Positions 35,206 to 44,173 are shown, numbered from the stretch's first letter. The stretch: DNA of 64,000 nt from Flavobacteriaceae bacterium PS02337 (GCA_029959285.1 JASCOE010000006.1:62001-126000), one strand, 5' to 3'. Made by a program: numbers and translations. The notes: generated from the sequence alone by a model not told the origin.

Positions 35206-35242
35206 AAAAAAAAGCTGCTTCAATTATGAAACAGCTTTTTTT
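35206..35242 (-). terminator. Terminator of the OmpA operon
   Basis: 11-bp stem AAAAAAAGCTG / CAGCTTTTTTT with partial inner TTC/GAA pairing; about 20 bases after the OmpA stop. Confidence 0.85.
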
Positions 35243-35263
35243 ATATTTTATTTTGTTTTGAAA

Positions 35264-35959
35264 TTATTTTCCAGCTTCCGCTTTAGCGTCATTTACCATT
35301 TTGTCATTTGCTGTAATTGAGAATTCAACACGACGGTTTTGCGCTCTACCTTCTGGCGTATCATTTGTTGCAATTGGATCTGCAATTCCTAAACCTGAAG
35401 TTTTGAAACGGCTAGATTTTAATCCTTTAGCAACTAAATAAGCTTGCACAGAAGCAGCTCTTTGTCCAGAAAGCGTTAAATTATATTCTGGTTTTCCTGT
35501 GCTGTCAGTATATCCAAAAATCTGAATATCTGTATCTCCGTATTCATTAAATACAGGAACCAATTTATCTAAATTTGCTTTTGCTTGAGCAGTTAAAGTA
35601 GATTTATTAGTATCAAAACGAACTGAATTTTCATTTAAAGTCAAGTGAATTCCTTCTCCAACTCTTTCTACAGAAGCGCCTGGTAAAGCCTGATCGATTT
35701 CACGAGCTTGCTTATCCATTTTGTTTCCGATTAAAGCTCCAGTTCCACCACCTACAGCAGCTCCGATTGCAGCTCCTAAAGCAGCGTTTCCGCCTTTTCC
35801 TAAATTATTTCCTAAAACAGCTCCAATAACACCACCAGCAACTGCACCAATTCCGGCACCTTTTTGTGTATTATTTGCATTTTTAACTGAATCACAACTA
35901 GTAAAAAAACTAGCTATAACCATTAAACTACTTAAACCTAAAACAGTTATCTTTTTCAT
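35264..35959 (-). CDS. OmpA-family lipoprotein with glycine-zipper domain
   Basis: 231 residues, lipobox FFTSC (Cys22). A Gly/Ala-rich glycine zipper (GAGIGAVAGGVIGAVLGNNLGKG...GTGALIGNKMD) is followed by an OmpA C-terminal peptidoglycan-binding domain (FDTNKSTLTAQAKANLDKLV...YTDSTGKPEYNLTLSGQRAASVQAYL...GLGIADPIATNDTPEGRAQNRRVEFSI, shown in parts). It tethers the outer membrane to the cell wall. Co-transcribed after the lipocalin gene, 18 bases apart. Confidence 0.9.
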   Translation of the reverse strand: MKKITVLGLSSLMVIASFFTSCDSVKNANNTQKGAGIGAVAGGVIGAVLGNNLGKGGNAALGAAIGAAVGGGTGALIGNKMDKQAREIDQALPGASVERVGEGIHLTLNENSVRFDTNKSTLTAQAKANLDKLVPVFNEYGDTDIQIFGYTDSTGKPEYNLTLSGQRAASVQAYLVAKGLKSSRFKTSGLGIADPIATNDTPEGRAQNRRVEFSITANDKMVNDAKAEAGK

Positions 35960-35977
35960 ATTCTTATCTCTTTAAAA

Positions 35978-36481
35978 TTAATTGGCTCTTTGAAATTGGT
36001 AAGTCACGTCTTTAATCTGACCTCCAACATTAATGTTATCGACTAACTGAAATGAAGTCTCAGTAACACCTGCAACTTTAAGTAAATAACCATCTCTTAC
36101 CTTTTTAGCTTTTTCTCCAGCATCAAGAATTTTAAGAACAAACATACCTTGATTGTTAATGCTCCATACAATTGGTGAAGAAAAACCAGTACAACTTGGC
36201 GCTGTTAAAGCCATTGTTCCTTTATTATTGTTTGAAATAAAACTCCAAGTACTTCCGATAAAACATTTTGAATCTGCAAGATCAAATGAATTTACTTTGA
36301 TATACTCCGAACCCGGGTAAGATACATTGGTAAGAACCCAATTTCCTTTTAAAGCTACTTGAGTTTTTTTGTCAAGTTTTGTAGAAAGTGTAGTTGCTTC
36401 TGACGAAGCTGCTGTTGACGAAGCTGATTTACACGCAAAAAACATCGTGGCAATCAGACAAATAAAAAATATTTTCTTCAT
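35978..36481 (-). CDS. Lipocalin-like lipoprotein
   Basis: 167 residues, lipobox FFACK (Cys17), then a beta-barrel domain of the bacterial lipocalin-like type: LKGNWVLTNVSYPGSEYIKVNSF, CFIGSTWSFISNNNKG, SPIVWSINNQGMFVLKIL, and VTYQFQRAN at the end. Two cysteines in the barrel may form a disulfide. First gene of an operon with the OmpA-like lipoprotein; together they are a common outer-membrane pair in Flavobacterium. A TATATTTG box lies 53 bases upstream. Role in envelope integrity is inferred. Confidence 0.8.
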   Translation of the reverse strand: MKKIFFICLIATMFFACKSASSTAASSEATTLSTKLDKKTQVALKGNWVLTNVSYPGSEYIKVNSFDLADSKCFIGSTWSFISNNNKGTMALTAPSCTGFSSPIVWSINNQGMFVLKILDAGEKAKKVRDGYLLKVAGVTETSFQLVDNINVGGQIKDVTYQFQRAN

Positions 36482-36533
36482 TTTGCTTATTTTTTTTAAG
36501 TTAATACTTACGCATTTAACAATTATTATACCA

Positions 36534-36541
36534 CAAATATA
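36534..36541 (-). promoter_or_regulatory. -7 box of the lipocalin-OmpA operon
   Basis: TATATTTG on the minus strand, 53 bases before the ATG at 36481; divergent from htpG. The -33 element is not clear. Confidence 0.5.
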
Positions 36542-36688
36542 CGATTCGAAAAGATAAGTTTCGTTTTAGAATCTGATTATTTTCTTTCAAAATTAACATT
36601 TCCGCCATTTTGTCACCCAAAAAACAATTGGTATTCTATTTGAACAAATGAAAGTCATCACATTAAATAAATAAAAAAAATAAAAAAT

Positions 36689-38572
36689 ATGGCAACAGGT
36701 AAAATTAATGTTTCAGTAGAAAACATTTTTCCCTTAATTAAAAAGTTCTTATACAGCGACCACGAAATTTTCTTGCGCGAGCTTGTTTCTAATGGTACTG
36801 ATGCTACTTTAAAATTAAAACATCTTATTAGTATCGGCGAAGCTAAAGTAGAATATGGAAATCCGATTATCGAAATTAAAGTAGATAAAGAGGCTAAAAA
36901 AATCCATATTATCGACCAAGGTTTAGGAATGACTGCTGATGAAGTTGAAAAATACATCAATCAGGTTGCTTTTTCTGGAGCTGAGGAATTTTTGGACAAA
37001 TACAAAGATTCTGCTAAAGATTCTGGTATTATCGGACACTTTGGTCTAGGTTTCTATTCTGCTTTTATGGTAGCTGAGAAAGTTGAAATCATTACAAAAT
37101 CATACAAAGACGAACCAGCTGCGCATTGGACATGCGATGGAAGTCCTGAATTTACTTTAGAACCAGCTGACAAAACTTCACGCGGAACTGAAATCATTCT
37201 TCACGTTGCAGAAGATTCTTTAGAATTTTTAGACGATTCTAAAATTAGCGGTTTATTGAATAAGTATAATAAATTTATGCCTATTCCAATTAAATTCGGA
37301 ACTAGAACAGAAACACTTCCTACACCAGAAGATGCTCCAGAAGATTTCGTTAATGAAACTTTTGAAGTTGATAATATCATCAACAATCCAAATCCAGCTT
37401 GGACAAAACAGCCTTCTGAATTATCTGATGAAGATTATAAAAACTTCTACAGAGAATTGTATCCAATGCAATTTGAAGAGCCTTTGTTCAACATTCACTT
37501 AAATGTAGATTATCCGTTTAACTTAACTGGTATTTTGTATTTCCCAAAATTGGGTAATGATATGCAAATCCAGAAAGACAAAATTCAATTGTACCAAAAC
37601 CAAGTTTACGTTACAGATAACGTTGAAGGAATTGTACCTGAATTCTTGACAATGTTAAAAGGTGTTATCGATTCTCCAGATATTCCGCTAAACGTTTCAC
37701 GTTCTGGTTTACAAGCCGATGGTGCAGTTAAGAAAATTTCAAACTACATTACTCGTAAAGTAGCAGATAAATTAAAAGCATTATTCAACGAAAACCGTGC
37801 TGATTTTGAAGCAAAATGGAACGACATTAAAATCGTTTTAGAATACGGAATGCTTTCTGAAGATAAATTTTACGAAAAAGCTGGTGCTTTTGTTTTATAC
37901 CCAACTGTAGACGATACATATTTCACTTTAGAAGAATTAAAAGAAAAACTAAAAGAAAACCAAACTGATAAAGATGGAAAATTAGTAGTTCTTTATGCTG
38001 GAAACAAAGATGCACAGCACTCTTATATTGAAGCAGCAAAAGGTAAAGGTTACGAAGTTTTACTTTTAGATTCTCCAATTATTTCGCATTTAATTCAGAA
38101 AATTGAAAATGATAATGCAGGAGTAACTTTTGTACGTGTTGATTCTGATCATATTGATAACTTAATCAAAAAAGACGAAAACACGATTTCTAAATTATCT
38201 GATGAAGAGAAAGAAACTTTAAAAACTTCTTTAGAAGCTTATATTCCAAAAGCATACAGTGTTCAGTTAGAAGCTATGGATTCGCAAGCAGCTCCATTTA
38301 TTATTACGCAGCCAGAATTTATGCGTAGAATGAAAGAAATGAGCCAAACTGGCGGCGGCGGAATGTTCGGAATGGGTAATATGCCAGAAATGTACAATTT
38401 GGTTGTAAATACTAATTCTGATTTGGCTTCAAGTATTTTAAATACTGAAGACAAAACGCATCAAGAACATTTGGTAAAACAAGCTTTAGATTTAGCTAAA
38501 TTATCGCAAAACCTTTTAAAAGGTGAAGCATTAACAGCTTTCGTAAAAAGAAGTTTTGAAATGATTAAATAA
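36689..38572 (+). CDS. htpG: Chaperone HtpG (bacterial Hsp90)
   Basis: 627-residue ATP-dependent chaperone. GHKL ATPase motifs: ELVSNGTDATLKLK, DQGLGMT, GHFGLGFYSAFMV, TSRGTEI. Middle and C-terminal domains follow (NVSRSGLQADGAVKK, GGGGMFGMGNMPEM near the end). Cytoplasmic, helps refold and stabilise clients. The 5' leader is an A-rich stretch (no Shine-Dalgarno), normal for this phylum. Divergent from the lipocalin-OmpA operon with a 207-base gap; terminated at 38595-38629. Confidence 0.96.
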   Translation: MATGKINVSVENIFPLIKKFLYSDHEIFLRELVSNGTDATLKLKHLISIGEAKVEYGNPIIEIKVDKEAKKIHIIDQGLGMTADEVEKYINQVAFSGAEEFLDKYKDSAKDSGIIGHFGLGFYSAFMVAEKVEIITKSYKDEPAAHWTCDGSPEFTLEPADKTSRGTEIILHVAEDSLEFLDDSKISGLLNKYNKFMPIPIKFGTRTETLPTPEDAPEDFVNETFEVDNIINNPNPAWTKQPSELSDEDYKNFYRELYPMQFEEPLFNIHLNVDYPFNLTGILYFPKLGNDMQIQKDKIQLYQNQVYVTDNVEGIVPEFLTMLKGVIDSPDIPLNVSRSGLQADGAVKKISNYITRKVADKLKALFNENRADFEAKWNDIKIVLEYGMLSEDKFYEKAGAFVLYPTVDDTYFTLEELKEKLKENQTDKDGKLVVLYAGNKDAQHSYIEAAKGKGYEVLLLDSPIISHLIQKIENDNAGVTFVRVDSDHIDNLIKKDENTISKLSDEEKETLKTSLEAYIPKAYSVQLEAMDSQAAPFIITQPEFMRRMKEMSQTGGGGMFGMGNMPEMYNLVVNTNSDLASSILNTEDKTHQEHLVKQALDLAKLSQNLLKGEALTAFVKRSFEMIK

Positions 38573-38594
38573 TCATTCTAAAATAAAAATTCTG

Positions 38595-38629
38595 AAAATC
38601 CTGCAAATTAAGTTTTGCGGGATTTTTTT
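38595..38629 (+). terminator. htpG terminator
   Basis: 12-bp stem AAATCCTGCAAA / TTTGCGGGATTT with one G-T pair, short loop and seven T. Confidence 0.85.
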
Positions 38630-38737
38630 GTTCTTAAAAGTACCCTTAAAAAAAGGGTTATCCTCCCCTTTCATTCAAAAAACCATTTCTATAATTTTGA
38701 CAATCAACAAATTAAGCAAATCTAAATTCTAGAAATC

Positions 38738-40003
38738 ATGGATAAAAGAAAATTCACAGAAAACGGTACTGTTCTAGCAATTATTAAAGATTTAAAAGAT
38801 CAGATTAAAGACAAAAAATTCTCCGATATCACAGATAAATATAATTACCAATATGTTGATCTCGTTCAGGAAGGCGGCGGCGTACTCGGAATTGCTTTAA
38901 TCGGATATGTTTATGTTTTAGAAAAAATGGGAATTCGTTTTTTAAGTTTGGCAGGAACATCTGCAGGAAGCATTAATACGATGCTAATGGCAGCTGCAGG
39001 AACTTGCGATGTAGAAAAGTCCGAATGGATTCTCGATTGTTTATGCAATAAAAATTTATACGATTTTGTTGACGGCGATCACGATGCGCGAGAATTTATT
39101 GATGCTTTATTGAGCGATGCTGGAAATTTAAAATTGATTATTAAAGGAACTCAGGTTATTGATAATTTTAAAGATGATTTAGGATTAAATCCTGGAACCA
39201 ATTTCCATCAATGGATGAGCAATTTACTTTCTCAAAAAGGAATAAAAAATTATGCTGATTTAAAAGCTTTAAGAGAAAAAGGAGTTTCTGATGACAATAA
39301 ATTATTCCGAATAAACAGAGTAAATCTCGGTGACAAAGAAGAATACAAAAGAATGGATCATTGGAGTGAAATGGCGATAATTGCCGCCGACATAACAACC
39401 GAAAGCAAAATTATTTTCCCAAAAATGATGGATTTATTTTACTCGAATCCGAATGTGCAAAACCCGGCCGATTTTGTTCGAGCATCAATGTCGATTCCGT
39501 TGTTTTTTTCTCCTTTTAAAATTAAAAATATACCTGGAGGAGTAGACGCTTGGAACAAATGGAACGAAGCAACTTGCTTACGAACTTCTGTTCCGTCTGA
39601 AGTAATGTTTATGGATGGAGGAATTATTTCTAATTTTCCAATTGATATTTTTCATGAGAATTTAAATGTTCCCGCTTCTCCAACTTTCGGAATTAAATTA
39701 GGTTATGACAAAAATGAAATCAATAAAAATGAAAAATTTCCTAGTTTATTAAGTTCTATGTTTGATACAGCAAGATATGGTTACGATTCTGAATTTCTTA
39801 GAAAGAATCCAGATTTCAAAAACCTAATCGGATATATCGATACAGGAACTCATAATTGGCTCAATTTTAATCTTACCGAAGACGCCAAAATCGATCTTTT
39901 TATTCGCGGAGCTCAAAATGCATCCGACTTTTTAAATCGCTTTAATTGGGAAGAATATAAAAAGATTAGAAAGGCAAAAAGTGATTATTACAAATCCGTT
40001 TAG
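38738..40003 (+). CDS. Patatin-like phospholipase
   Basis: 421 residues. Patatin motifs: oxyanion hole [12 protein letters not shown] (residues ~46-57), nucleophile elbow GTSAGSIN (Ser in the GxSxG), and catalytic Asp in [10 protein letters not shown]. Patatins are acyl hydrolases of phospholipids or other lipids. No signal peptide, so it acts in the cytoplasm or is exported by an unseen route; no CBASS or phage partner is next to it, so a housekeeping lipid role is likelier than defence. Ends with a terminator at 40068. Confidence 0.88.
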   Translation: MDKRKFTENGTVLAIIKDLKDQIKDKKFSDITDKYNYQYVDLVQEGGGVLGIALIGYVYVLEKMGIRFLSLAGTSAGSINTMLMAAAGTCDVEKSEWILDCLCNKNLYDFVDGDHDAREFIDALLSDAGNLKLIIKGTQVIDNFKDDLGLNPGTNFHQWMSNLLSQKGIKNYADLKALREKGVSDDNKLFRINRVNLGDKEEYKRMDHWSEMAIIAADITTESKIIFPKMMDLFYSNPNVQNPADFVRASMSIPLFFSPFKIKNIPGGVDAWNKWNEATCLRTSVPSEVMFMDGGIISNFPIDIFHENLNVPASPTFGIKLGYDKNEINKNEKFPSLLSSMFDTARYGYDSEFLRKNPDFKNLIGYIDTGTHNWLNFNLTEDAKIDLFIRGAQNASDFLNRFNWEEYKKIRKAKSDYYKSV

Positions 40004-40067
40004 TTGATTTGTCAAAAGACTATTTCAAAATTTTCGAATATACTTTTTCGATCAAAAATTCGTTATA

Positions 40068-40101
40068 ATATCCTGTAATTAACCATTACAGGATATTTTT
40101 A
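40068..40101 (+). terminator. Terminator of the patatin gene
   Basis: 12-bp stem ATATCCTGTAAT / ATTACAGGATAT with a 5-base loop and five T. Confidence 0.85.
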
Positions 40102-40163
40102 TTGTAATAGATTTTTTTATTACTTTTGATTGCCTTATTAATCTAACTCAAAACAAATACCAC

Positions 40164-40994
40164 ATGAAAAAAACTGCCATTCTACTTACAACTATTTGCG
40201 CTTCAGCACTTCTTTGGGTTTCTTGCTCAAGTAATGACGATAGTGGCAATACACCAACAATTGACTTTACTAATCTTGCAGTTTCACAAGCTATTGATGC
40301 TTCAACTGCAATGGATGTCAACACAGGCCTTTTGGTTACTGCAAACTCTTCCACTGCAAAAACTGCTGAAACACAGCCAGGAATTTGCGCTGCAATTACG
40401 GTTACAACACCAGAAGGAGCATCTTATCCTAAAGTTTTTTTATTAGATTTTGGAACAGCAGGTTGCAAAGACGATAATTTAACTAGAAAAGGAAAACTTA
40501 AAATCACGCTTACAGGACCAATATACACAACTGGAAGCATAATGAGTATCGAAAGAATCGATTATTACATCAATAACCTTAAACTAGAAGGAACAATTGA
40601 ATACAAAAACACTACAACTGTAGCGACAGTGCCACAATGGACTAGAAAAGTAACTAACGGAAAATTAACCGATTTACAAGGTGGTGTTTACACAAATTCT
40701 GGATCTTACACTACAAGACAAACTGCTGGCGTAGATACTCCATCTGTATTAGCTGACAATGTTTACGATATTATAGACGGCTCACATACCGTTACTGCTC
40801 CAGGTGGAACCACTATTACTTTGACAGTACTTGAAGCGTTAACAAAGAAATATTCTTGCACGTTTATTTCTAAAGGACGATTAAAAATTCAAGGTGGAAT
40901 TATAAATGGTATTATAGATTATGGAAACAATGAATGTGATGCTATTTACATCTACACTCATGAAGACGGTAAATCTTATAGCTTCTCAATGTAA
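40164..40994 (+). CDS. Uncharacterised lipoprotein
   Basis: 276 residues, signal peptide with lipobox WVSC (Cys20ish) followed by SSNDD, typical export signature for outer-membrane lipoproteins. The mature part is beta-rich (PKVFLLDFGTAGCKDDNLTRKGKLKITLTGPIYT, EYKNTTTVATVPQWTRKV) with several cysteines that may pair. I recognise no named domain; similar proteins are conserved in Flavobacterium as hypotheticals. A terminator follows. Role open. Confidence 0.7.
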   Translation: MKKTAILLTTICASALLWVSCSSNDDSGNTPTIDFTNLAVSQAIDASTAMDVNTGLLVTANSSTAKTAETQPGICAAITVTTPEGASYPKVFLLDFGTAGCKDDNLTRKGKLKITLTGPIYTTGSIMSIERIDYYINNLKLEGTIEYKNTTTVATVPQWTRKVTNGKLTDLQGGVYTNSGSYTTRQTAGVDTPSVLADNVYDIIDGSHTVTAPGGTTITLTVLEALTKKYSCTFISKGRLKIQGGIINGIIDYGNNECDAIYIYTHEDGKSYSFSM

Positions 40995-41015
40995 AAGCTT
41001 TTCTTGCATTACTTT

Positions 41016-41053
41016 AAATCCCAATTTAGAAATAGATTGGGATTTATTTTTTT
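41016..41053 (+). terminator. Terminator of the uncharacterised lipoprotein gene
   Basis: 10-bp stem AAATCCCAAT / ATTGGGATTT, 10-base loop, long T-rich tail. Confidence 0.85.
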
Positions 41054-41125
41054 TATAAAAATAAAACTTCTGGCTCATTACATTTAAACTATTTTCTTTA
41101 TTTTGCACCAAAATCTCAAAAACCA

Positions 41126-41854
41126 ATGAAAAAAACATTAATTGCTTTTGTTACTCTTGCACTAGTTGCATCATGCAGCAAAAAAGAATCTACTGACGGC
41201 TTACACCTTACAGGAAACATAAAAGGATTAAAAAACGGAACTTTATATATCCAAAGAATTGTTGATACATCGCTTGTTGCTATCGATAGTATTAAAATTG
41301 ACGGAAACGCTTCTTTTGAAAGAGATATTAAACTAGAATCTCCTGAAATGCTGTATTTATTTTTAGATCGCGGTGTAACGAATTCTTTAGATAACAATAT
41401 TTTATTTTTTGCAGAACCTGGAAATATTAACATTGACACTAATTTAGACAACTTTATTGCTGGTGCCAAAATTACAGGATCAAAAAACCAAGAATTATAC
41501 GAAGAATACCAAAAAATAAACTCTCGTTTTACAGATGAAAATCTATCAATGGTTGAACCTCGTTTTAAAGCAATCAAAAGACAAGATCAAAAAGCGTTAG
41601 ATAGTTTAACTAAAAGAGCAGAATCTAATATCAAAAGAAAATATTTGTATGCTACAAACTTTGCTTTAAACAACAAAGATCACGAAGTAGCGCCTTATAT
41701 TGCTTTAGCTGAAATTTACGATATCAACATCAAATTTCTTGATACAATTCAGAAATCAATGACACCAAAAGTGGCTAAATCTCTTTATGGAAAGAAGCTG
41801 ACAAAATACGTTATTGATTTAAAAAAACAACAACAAACTCCAGTATCGGAATAG
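41126..41854 (+). CDS. DUF4369 lipoprotein lacking a thioredoxin domain
   Basis: 242 residues. Lipobox VASC (Cys17). The DUF4369 beta domain spans ~25-135 (LTGNIKGLKNGTLYIQRIVDTSLVAIDSIKI...FFAEPGNINIDTNLDNF) and is followed only by a helical, charged segment (to ~242) rather than the CxxC thioredoxin fold usually fused to it in TlpA-like Bacteroidota proteins. The protein has no second cysteine pair, so redox activity is unlikely. Likely outer-membrane or periplasmic. Terminator follows. Confidence 0.8.
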   Translation: MKKTLIAFVTLALVASCSKKESTDGLHLTGNIKGLKNGTLYIQRIVDTSLVAIDSIKIDGNASFERDIKLESPEMLYLFLDRGVTNSLDNNILFFAEPGNINIDTNLDNFIAGAKITGSKNQELYEEYQKINSRFTDENLSMVEPRFKAIKRQDQKALDSLTKRAESNIKRKYLYATNFALNNKDHEVAPYIALAEIYDINIKFLDTIQKSMTPKVAKSLYGKKLTKYVIDLKKQQQTPVSE

Positions 41855-41873
41855 TTGACAAATTAATACCAAC

Positions 41874-41905
41874 AAAAAAGCCCTGAAAATTCAGGGCTTT
41901 TTTTA
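41874..41905. terminator. Bidirectional terminator between DUF4369 and DUF5362 genes
   Basis: 10-bp stem AAGCCCTGAA / TTCAGGGCTT extended by A/T, tight 2-base loop, T-run on the plus side. Between convergent genes. Confidence 0.88.
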
Positions 41906-41924
41906 TTTATATATCTTGAATGTC

Positions 41925-42383
41925 TTATCTTCCCATTAAACCTGCTAGTATAGCAAAAACAAAGAAAAGAGCATAGAATCCTAATAATATAACCATCAAA
42001 ATTCCAATGAATTTATAGTGCGATTTTAGATATCCTAATGAGTTTGTTAATGATTCTGAATCATTATCTCTAAATGCTTTTTTTGCATTAGAACTAAACT
42101 TGAATAAATAGTATACTGGAAAGAAATAAAGCGCTGCCATTAATAAATAAACAAAAGTCATTGCTGCTCCAAACGAAGCGCCATAAGCTCCCATTCCCGG
42201 CATTGTGCTTCCGATAGTAGAAAAAATTGCCCCTGCAAAAATGGCAATTAAAACTAAAAATCCAAGTCCAATAAATCCTAATATAGACAAGAAATAAGCC
42301 CATTTAGCTGTTTCTTTTAAAAAGTCTTTTGCAGCACTGTCTAAGTGCAATTCAAATTTTTCAAATTCTGATTTTTCTTCCAT
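41925..42383 (-). CDS. DUF5362-like small membrane protein
   Basis: 152 residues, acidic N-terminus (EEKSEFEKFELHLDSAAKDFLKETAKW) then four hydrophobic segments (~28-52, ~70-95 and two after residue 115). A short cytoplasmic loop FSSNAKKAFRDNDSESLTNSLGYLKSHYK separates them. Length and layout match the DUF5362 family of Bacteroidota; function unknown. Terminated by the shared hairpin downstream; monocistronic. Confidence 0.7.
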   Translation of the reverse strand: MEEKSEFEKFELHLDSAAKDFLKETAKWAYFLSILGFIGLGFLVLIAIFAGAIFSTIGSTMPGMGAYGASFGAAMTFVYLLMAALYFFPVYYLFKFSSNAKKAFRDNDSESLTNSLGYLKSHYKFIGILMVILLGFYALFFVFAILAGLMGR

Positions 42384-42520
42384 CAGTTTTAAGGTTTTAG
42401 GTTATCTAACAAACATAGGAAAAATATTTCTAAAAAAACATTAATTTATTTTTAATAAAATGTGCTAAACGCCAAGGTGAAATCTGAACATTAAAATCTA
42501 AAATTTAAATTTTAGGCATA

Positions 42521-42550
42521 AAAAAACCACCACATTTCTGTGATGGTTTT
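42521..42550 (-). terminator. Terminator of tRNA-Thr copy 1
   Basis: AAAACCA-C-CACA / TGTGATGGTTTT stem with one mismatch, directly downstream of the tRNA 3' end on the minus strand. Confidence 0.7.
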
Positions 42551-42552
42551 TG

Positions 42553-42626
42553 AGCCGATAGAGGGACTCGAACCCACGACCTGCTGATTACAAATCAGCT
42601 GCTCTAGCCAGCTGAGCTACATCGGC
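42553..42626 (-). tRNA. tRNA-Thr (UGU), copy 1
   Basis: Clover-leaf on the minus strand: acceptor GCCGATG / TATCGGC, D-arm AGCTCAGCTGGCTAGAGC, anticodon loop TTTGTAA giving anticodon TGT, T-arm with GGTTCGAGTCC. 74 bases; the CCA is not encoded. Reads ACA. Confidence 0.97.
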
Positions 42627-42639
42627 GTTATTTCGGGTG

Positions 42640-42670
42640 CAAATATAAAATTGTTTTTTGATATTACAAA
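42640..42670 (-). promoter_or_regulatory. tRNA-Thr copy 1 promoter
   Basis: Minus strand TTTG (42670-42667), 19-base spacer, TATATTTG (42647-42640): exact consensus. The box ends 13 bases before the tRNA 5' end. Confidence 0.85.
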
Positions 42671-42694
42671 ATAAATCTGCCTCTCATTTTAAGC

Positions 42695-42724
42695 AAAAAA
42701 ACCATCACATTTCTGTGATGGTTT
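42695..42724 (-). terminator. Terminator of tRNA-Thr copy 2
   Basis: Perfect 11-bp stem AAACCATCACA / TGTGATGGTTT, 4-base loop; duplicated with the tRNA. Confidence 0.75.
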
Positions 42725-42730
42725 CCGTTG

Positions 42731-42804
42731 AGCCGATAGAGGGACTCGAACCCACGACCTGCTGATTACAAATCAGCTGCTCTAGCCAGCTGAGCTACAT
42801 CGGC
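42731..42804 (-). tRNA. tRNA-Thr (UGU), copy 2
   Basis: Identical to copy 1 across all 74 bases; 178 bases upstream in transcription. The duplicated unit includes promoter and terminator, each slightly diverged outside the tRNA body. Confidence 0.97.
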
Positions 42805-42817
42805 GTCATTACGGGTG

Positions 42818-42848
42818 CAAATATAAAGCGGTTTTTCGTTTTCCCAAA
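42818..42848 (-). promoter_or_regulatory. tRNA-Thr copy 2 promoter
   Basis: Minus strand TTTG (42848-42845), 19-base spacer, TATATTTG (42825-42818): same exact consensus and spacing as copy 1. Confidence 0.85.
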
Positions 42849-42880
42849 ATAAATTTGCACTTTTTTACACTTTTTTTTGC

Positions 42881-43147
42881 TTATAAAGCGTTGATTTTTT
42901 CAATCAATTGATTAGCAGTTTGTTCTAATTCAACATTGATTTGTTTGAAGTGCGCTTTTTTATTTTCAACGTTCTTTGCGTTAACTTTTGTGATCAAAGT
43001 ATCGAATGCAGCAATAGCTTCATCGATCAAAGCATTCGTTTCTGGAGTTGGATTTCCTGTTGTTGACATCTCAAACAAGTAAACTGCTTCAATGATATCT
43101 CCTAATACGAAGTTGATGTCTTTCTTTAAATTCTTAACGTTTGCCAT
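42881..43147 (-). CDS. Small conserved helical protein of unknown function
   Basis: 88 residues from the ATG at 43147 (MANVKNLKKDINFVLGDIIEA). Highly charged, all-helical, no cysteine or signal peptide: a soluble cytoplasmic protein with alternating acidic and basic helices (EAVYLFEMSTTGNPTPETNALID, VNAKNVENKKAHFKQINVEL). No domain recognised; it occurs in Flavobacteriia as a conserved hypothetical. A longer reading to 43177 is rejected because the TACTTTTG promoter box (43182-43175) overlaps it. Upstream lies manA on the same strand, 57 bases before. Confidence 0.75.
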   Translation of the reverse strand: MANVKNLKKDINFVLGDIIEAVYLFEMSTTGNPTPETNALIDEAIAAFDTLITKVNAKNVENKKAHFKQINVELEQTANQLIEKINAL

Positions 43148-43174
43148 TTTTATTATAATTTTAATTTGCGTCTG

Positions 43175-43182
43175 CAAAAGTA
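43175..43182 (-). promoter_or_regulatory. -7 box of the 88-residue protein gene
   Basis: TACTTTTG on the minus strand, 28 bases before the ATG at 43147; used to reject the longer reading. Confidence 0.5.
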
Positions 43183-43204
43183 CATATATTCTTTATATTT
43201 AATG

Positions 43205-44173
43205 CTATGAAATGTAAATTTCTAAAATTGAAGCTTTTCCACTCAAATTAAATGCATTTATCGCAGCTGGAACTAAAACCGTATCGCCTTTTTTATACGA
43301 CTGTTTAAATCCATCATATTCGATTTCAAAGTCACCTTCAATACACATATATACTGTAAATGTTTCTCCGTTTTTAGCAACTTCTAATTTATTTTCTAAA
43401 GGAAGAAAATTAGTTGTGAAATAAGGACAATCTACAACTGTGTTTGAAGTATTTACTTTTGATTCGTATTTCTTTTGCGTATCTACTTTATTATAGTTAA
43501 TTGCATCTAAAGCAAGATCTACGTGCAATTCTCTTTTATTTCCTTGTGCATCTACACGATCAAAATCGTATAATCTATAGGTAATATCAGATGTTTGCTG
43601 AATTTCAGCAACAACCAATCCAGCGCCAATTGCGTGAACTGTTCCTGTTTCTAAAAAGAAAACATCGCCCGGCTTCGCTTTTACATCATCTAAGATTGAA
43701 ACTAAAGTATTGTCATGCAAATGCTTTAAATATTCTTCTTTATTAGAATCTTCTTTAAAACCAACAATAATTCTTGCGTCTGCATCTGCTTGAGTTACGT
43801 ACCACATTTCTGTTTTTCCGAATGAATTGTGACGCTCTTTTGCTAATTTGTCGTTTGGATGAACTTGAATTGAAAGATCTTCTCTTGCATCAAGATATTT
43901 AAAAAGTAATGGAAATTGTTTTCCGAAACGCTCGTAAACTTTAGTTCCTAAAATTGCATCTGGTGTTTCGTTAATCAAATTCGTTAAAGATTTTCCTTTA
44001 AGATCTCCATTCGCAACCACACTTACATCTCCTTCTACGGTAGATAATTCCCAGCTTTCACCAGTAATTTTTGAAACGATTGGTTTGTTTAGAATTGTTT
44101 TTAGTTTTTCTCCGCCCCAGATTCTTTCTTTCAAAATCGGTTCAAATTGCAAAGGGTATAAATTTTGGCTCAT
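43205..44173 (-). CDS. manA: Mannose-6-phosphate isomerase, class I
   Basis: Interconverts fructose-6-P and mannose-6-P, feeding GDP-mannose for glycans. 322 residues, short Gram-positive-like type. Zinc-site motifs: QVHPND (103-108), GKTEMWYV (Glu122) and FLETGTVHAIGAG. The C-terminal beta domain ends FDLSGKASILEIYIS type (NAFNLSGKASILEIYIS). Start MSQNLYPLQFEPIL. Last but one of a leftward run idi, queD, bcp, manA; gaps of 3-42 bases suggest linked transcription. Confidence 0.92.
   Translation of the reverse strand: MSQNLYPLQFEPILKERIWGGEKLKTILNKPIVSKITGESWELSTVEGDVSVVANGDLKGKSLTNLINETPDAILGTKVYERFGKQFPLLFKYLDAREDLSIQVHPNDKLAKERHNSFGKTEMWYVTQADADARIIVGFKEDSNKEEYLKHLHDNTLVSILDDVKAKPGDVFFLETGTVHAIGAGLVVAEIQQTSDITYRLYDFDRVDAQGNKRELHVDLALDAINYNKVDTQKKYESKVNTSNTVVDCPYFTTNFLPLENKLEVAKNGETFTVYMCIEGDFEIEYDGFKQSYKKGDTVLVPAAINAFNLSGKASILEIYIS

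Noticed and set aside
38738-40003. Patatin as a CBASS or abortive-infection effector
   Set aside because: No cyclase, HORMA, TRIP13 or CD-NTase gene next to it; neighbours are housekeeping.
41116-41577. 153-residue open frame antisense to the DUF4369 gene
   Set aside because: Follows codon pattern of the opposite strand; no start context or homologous motif.
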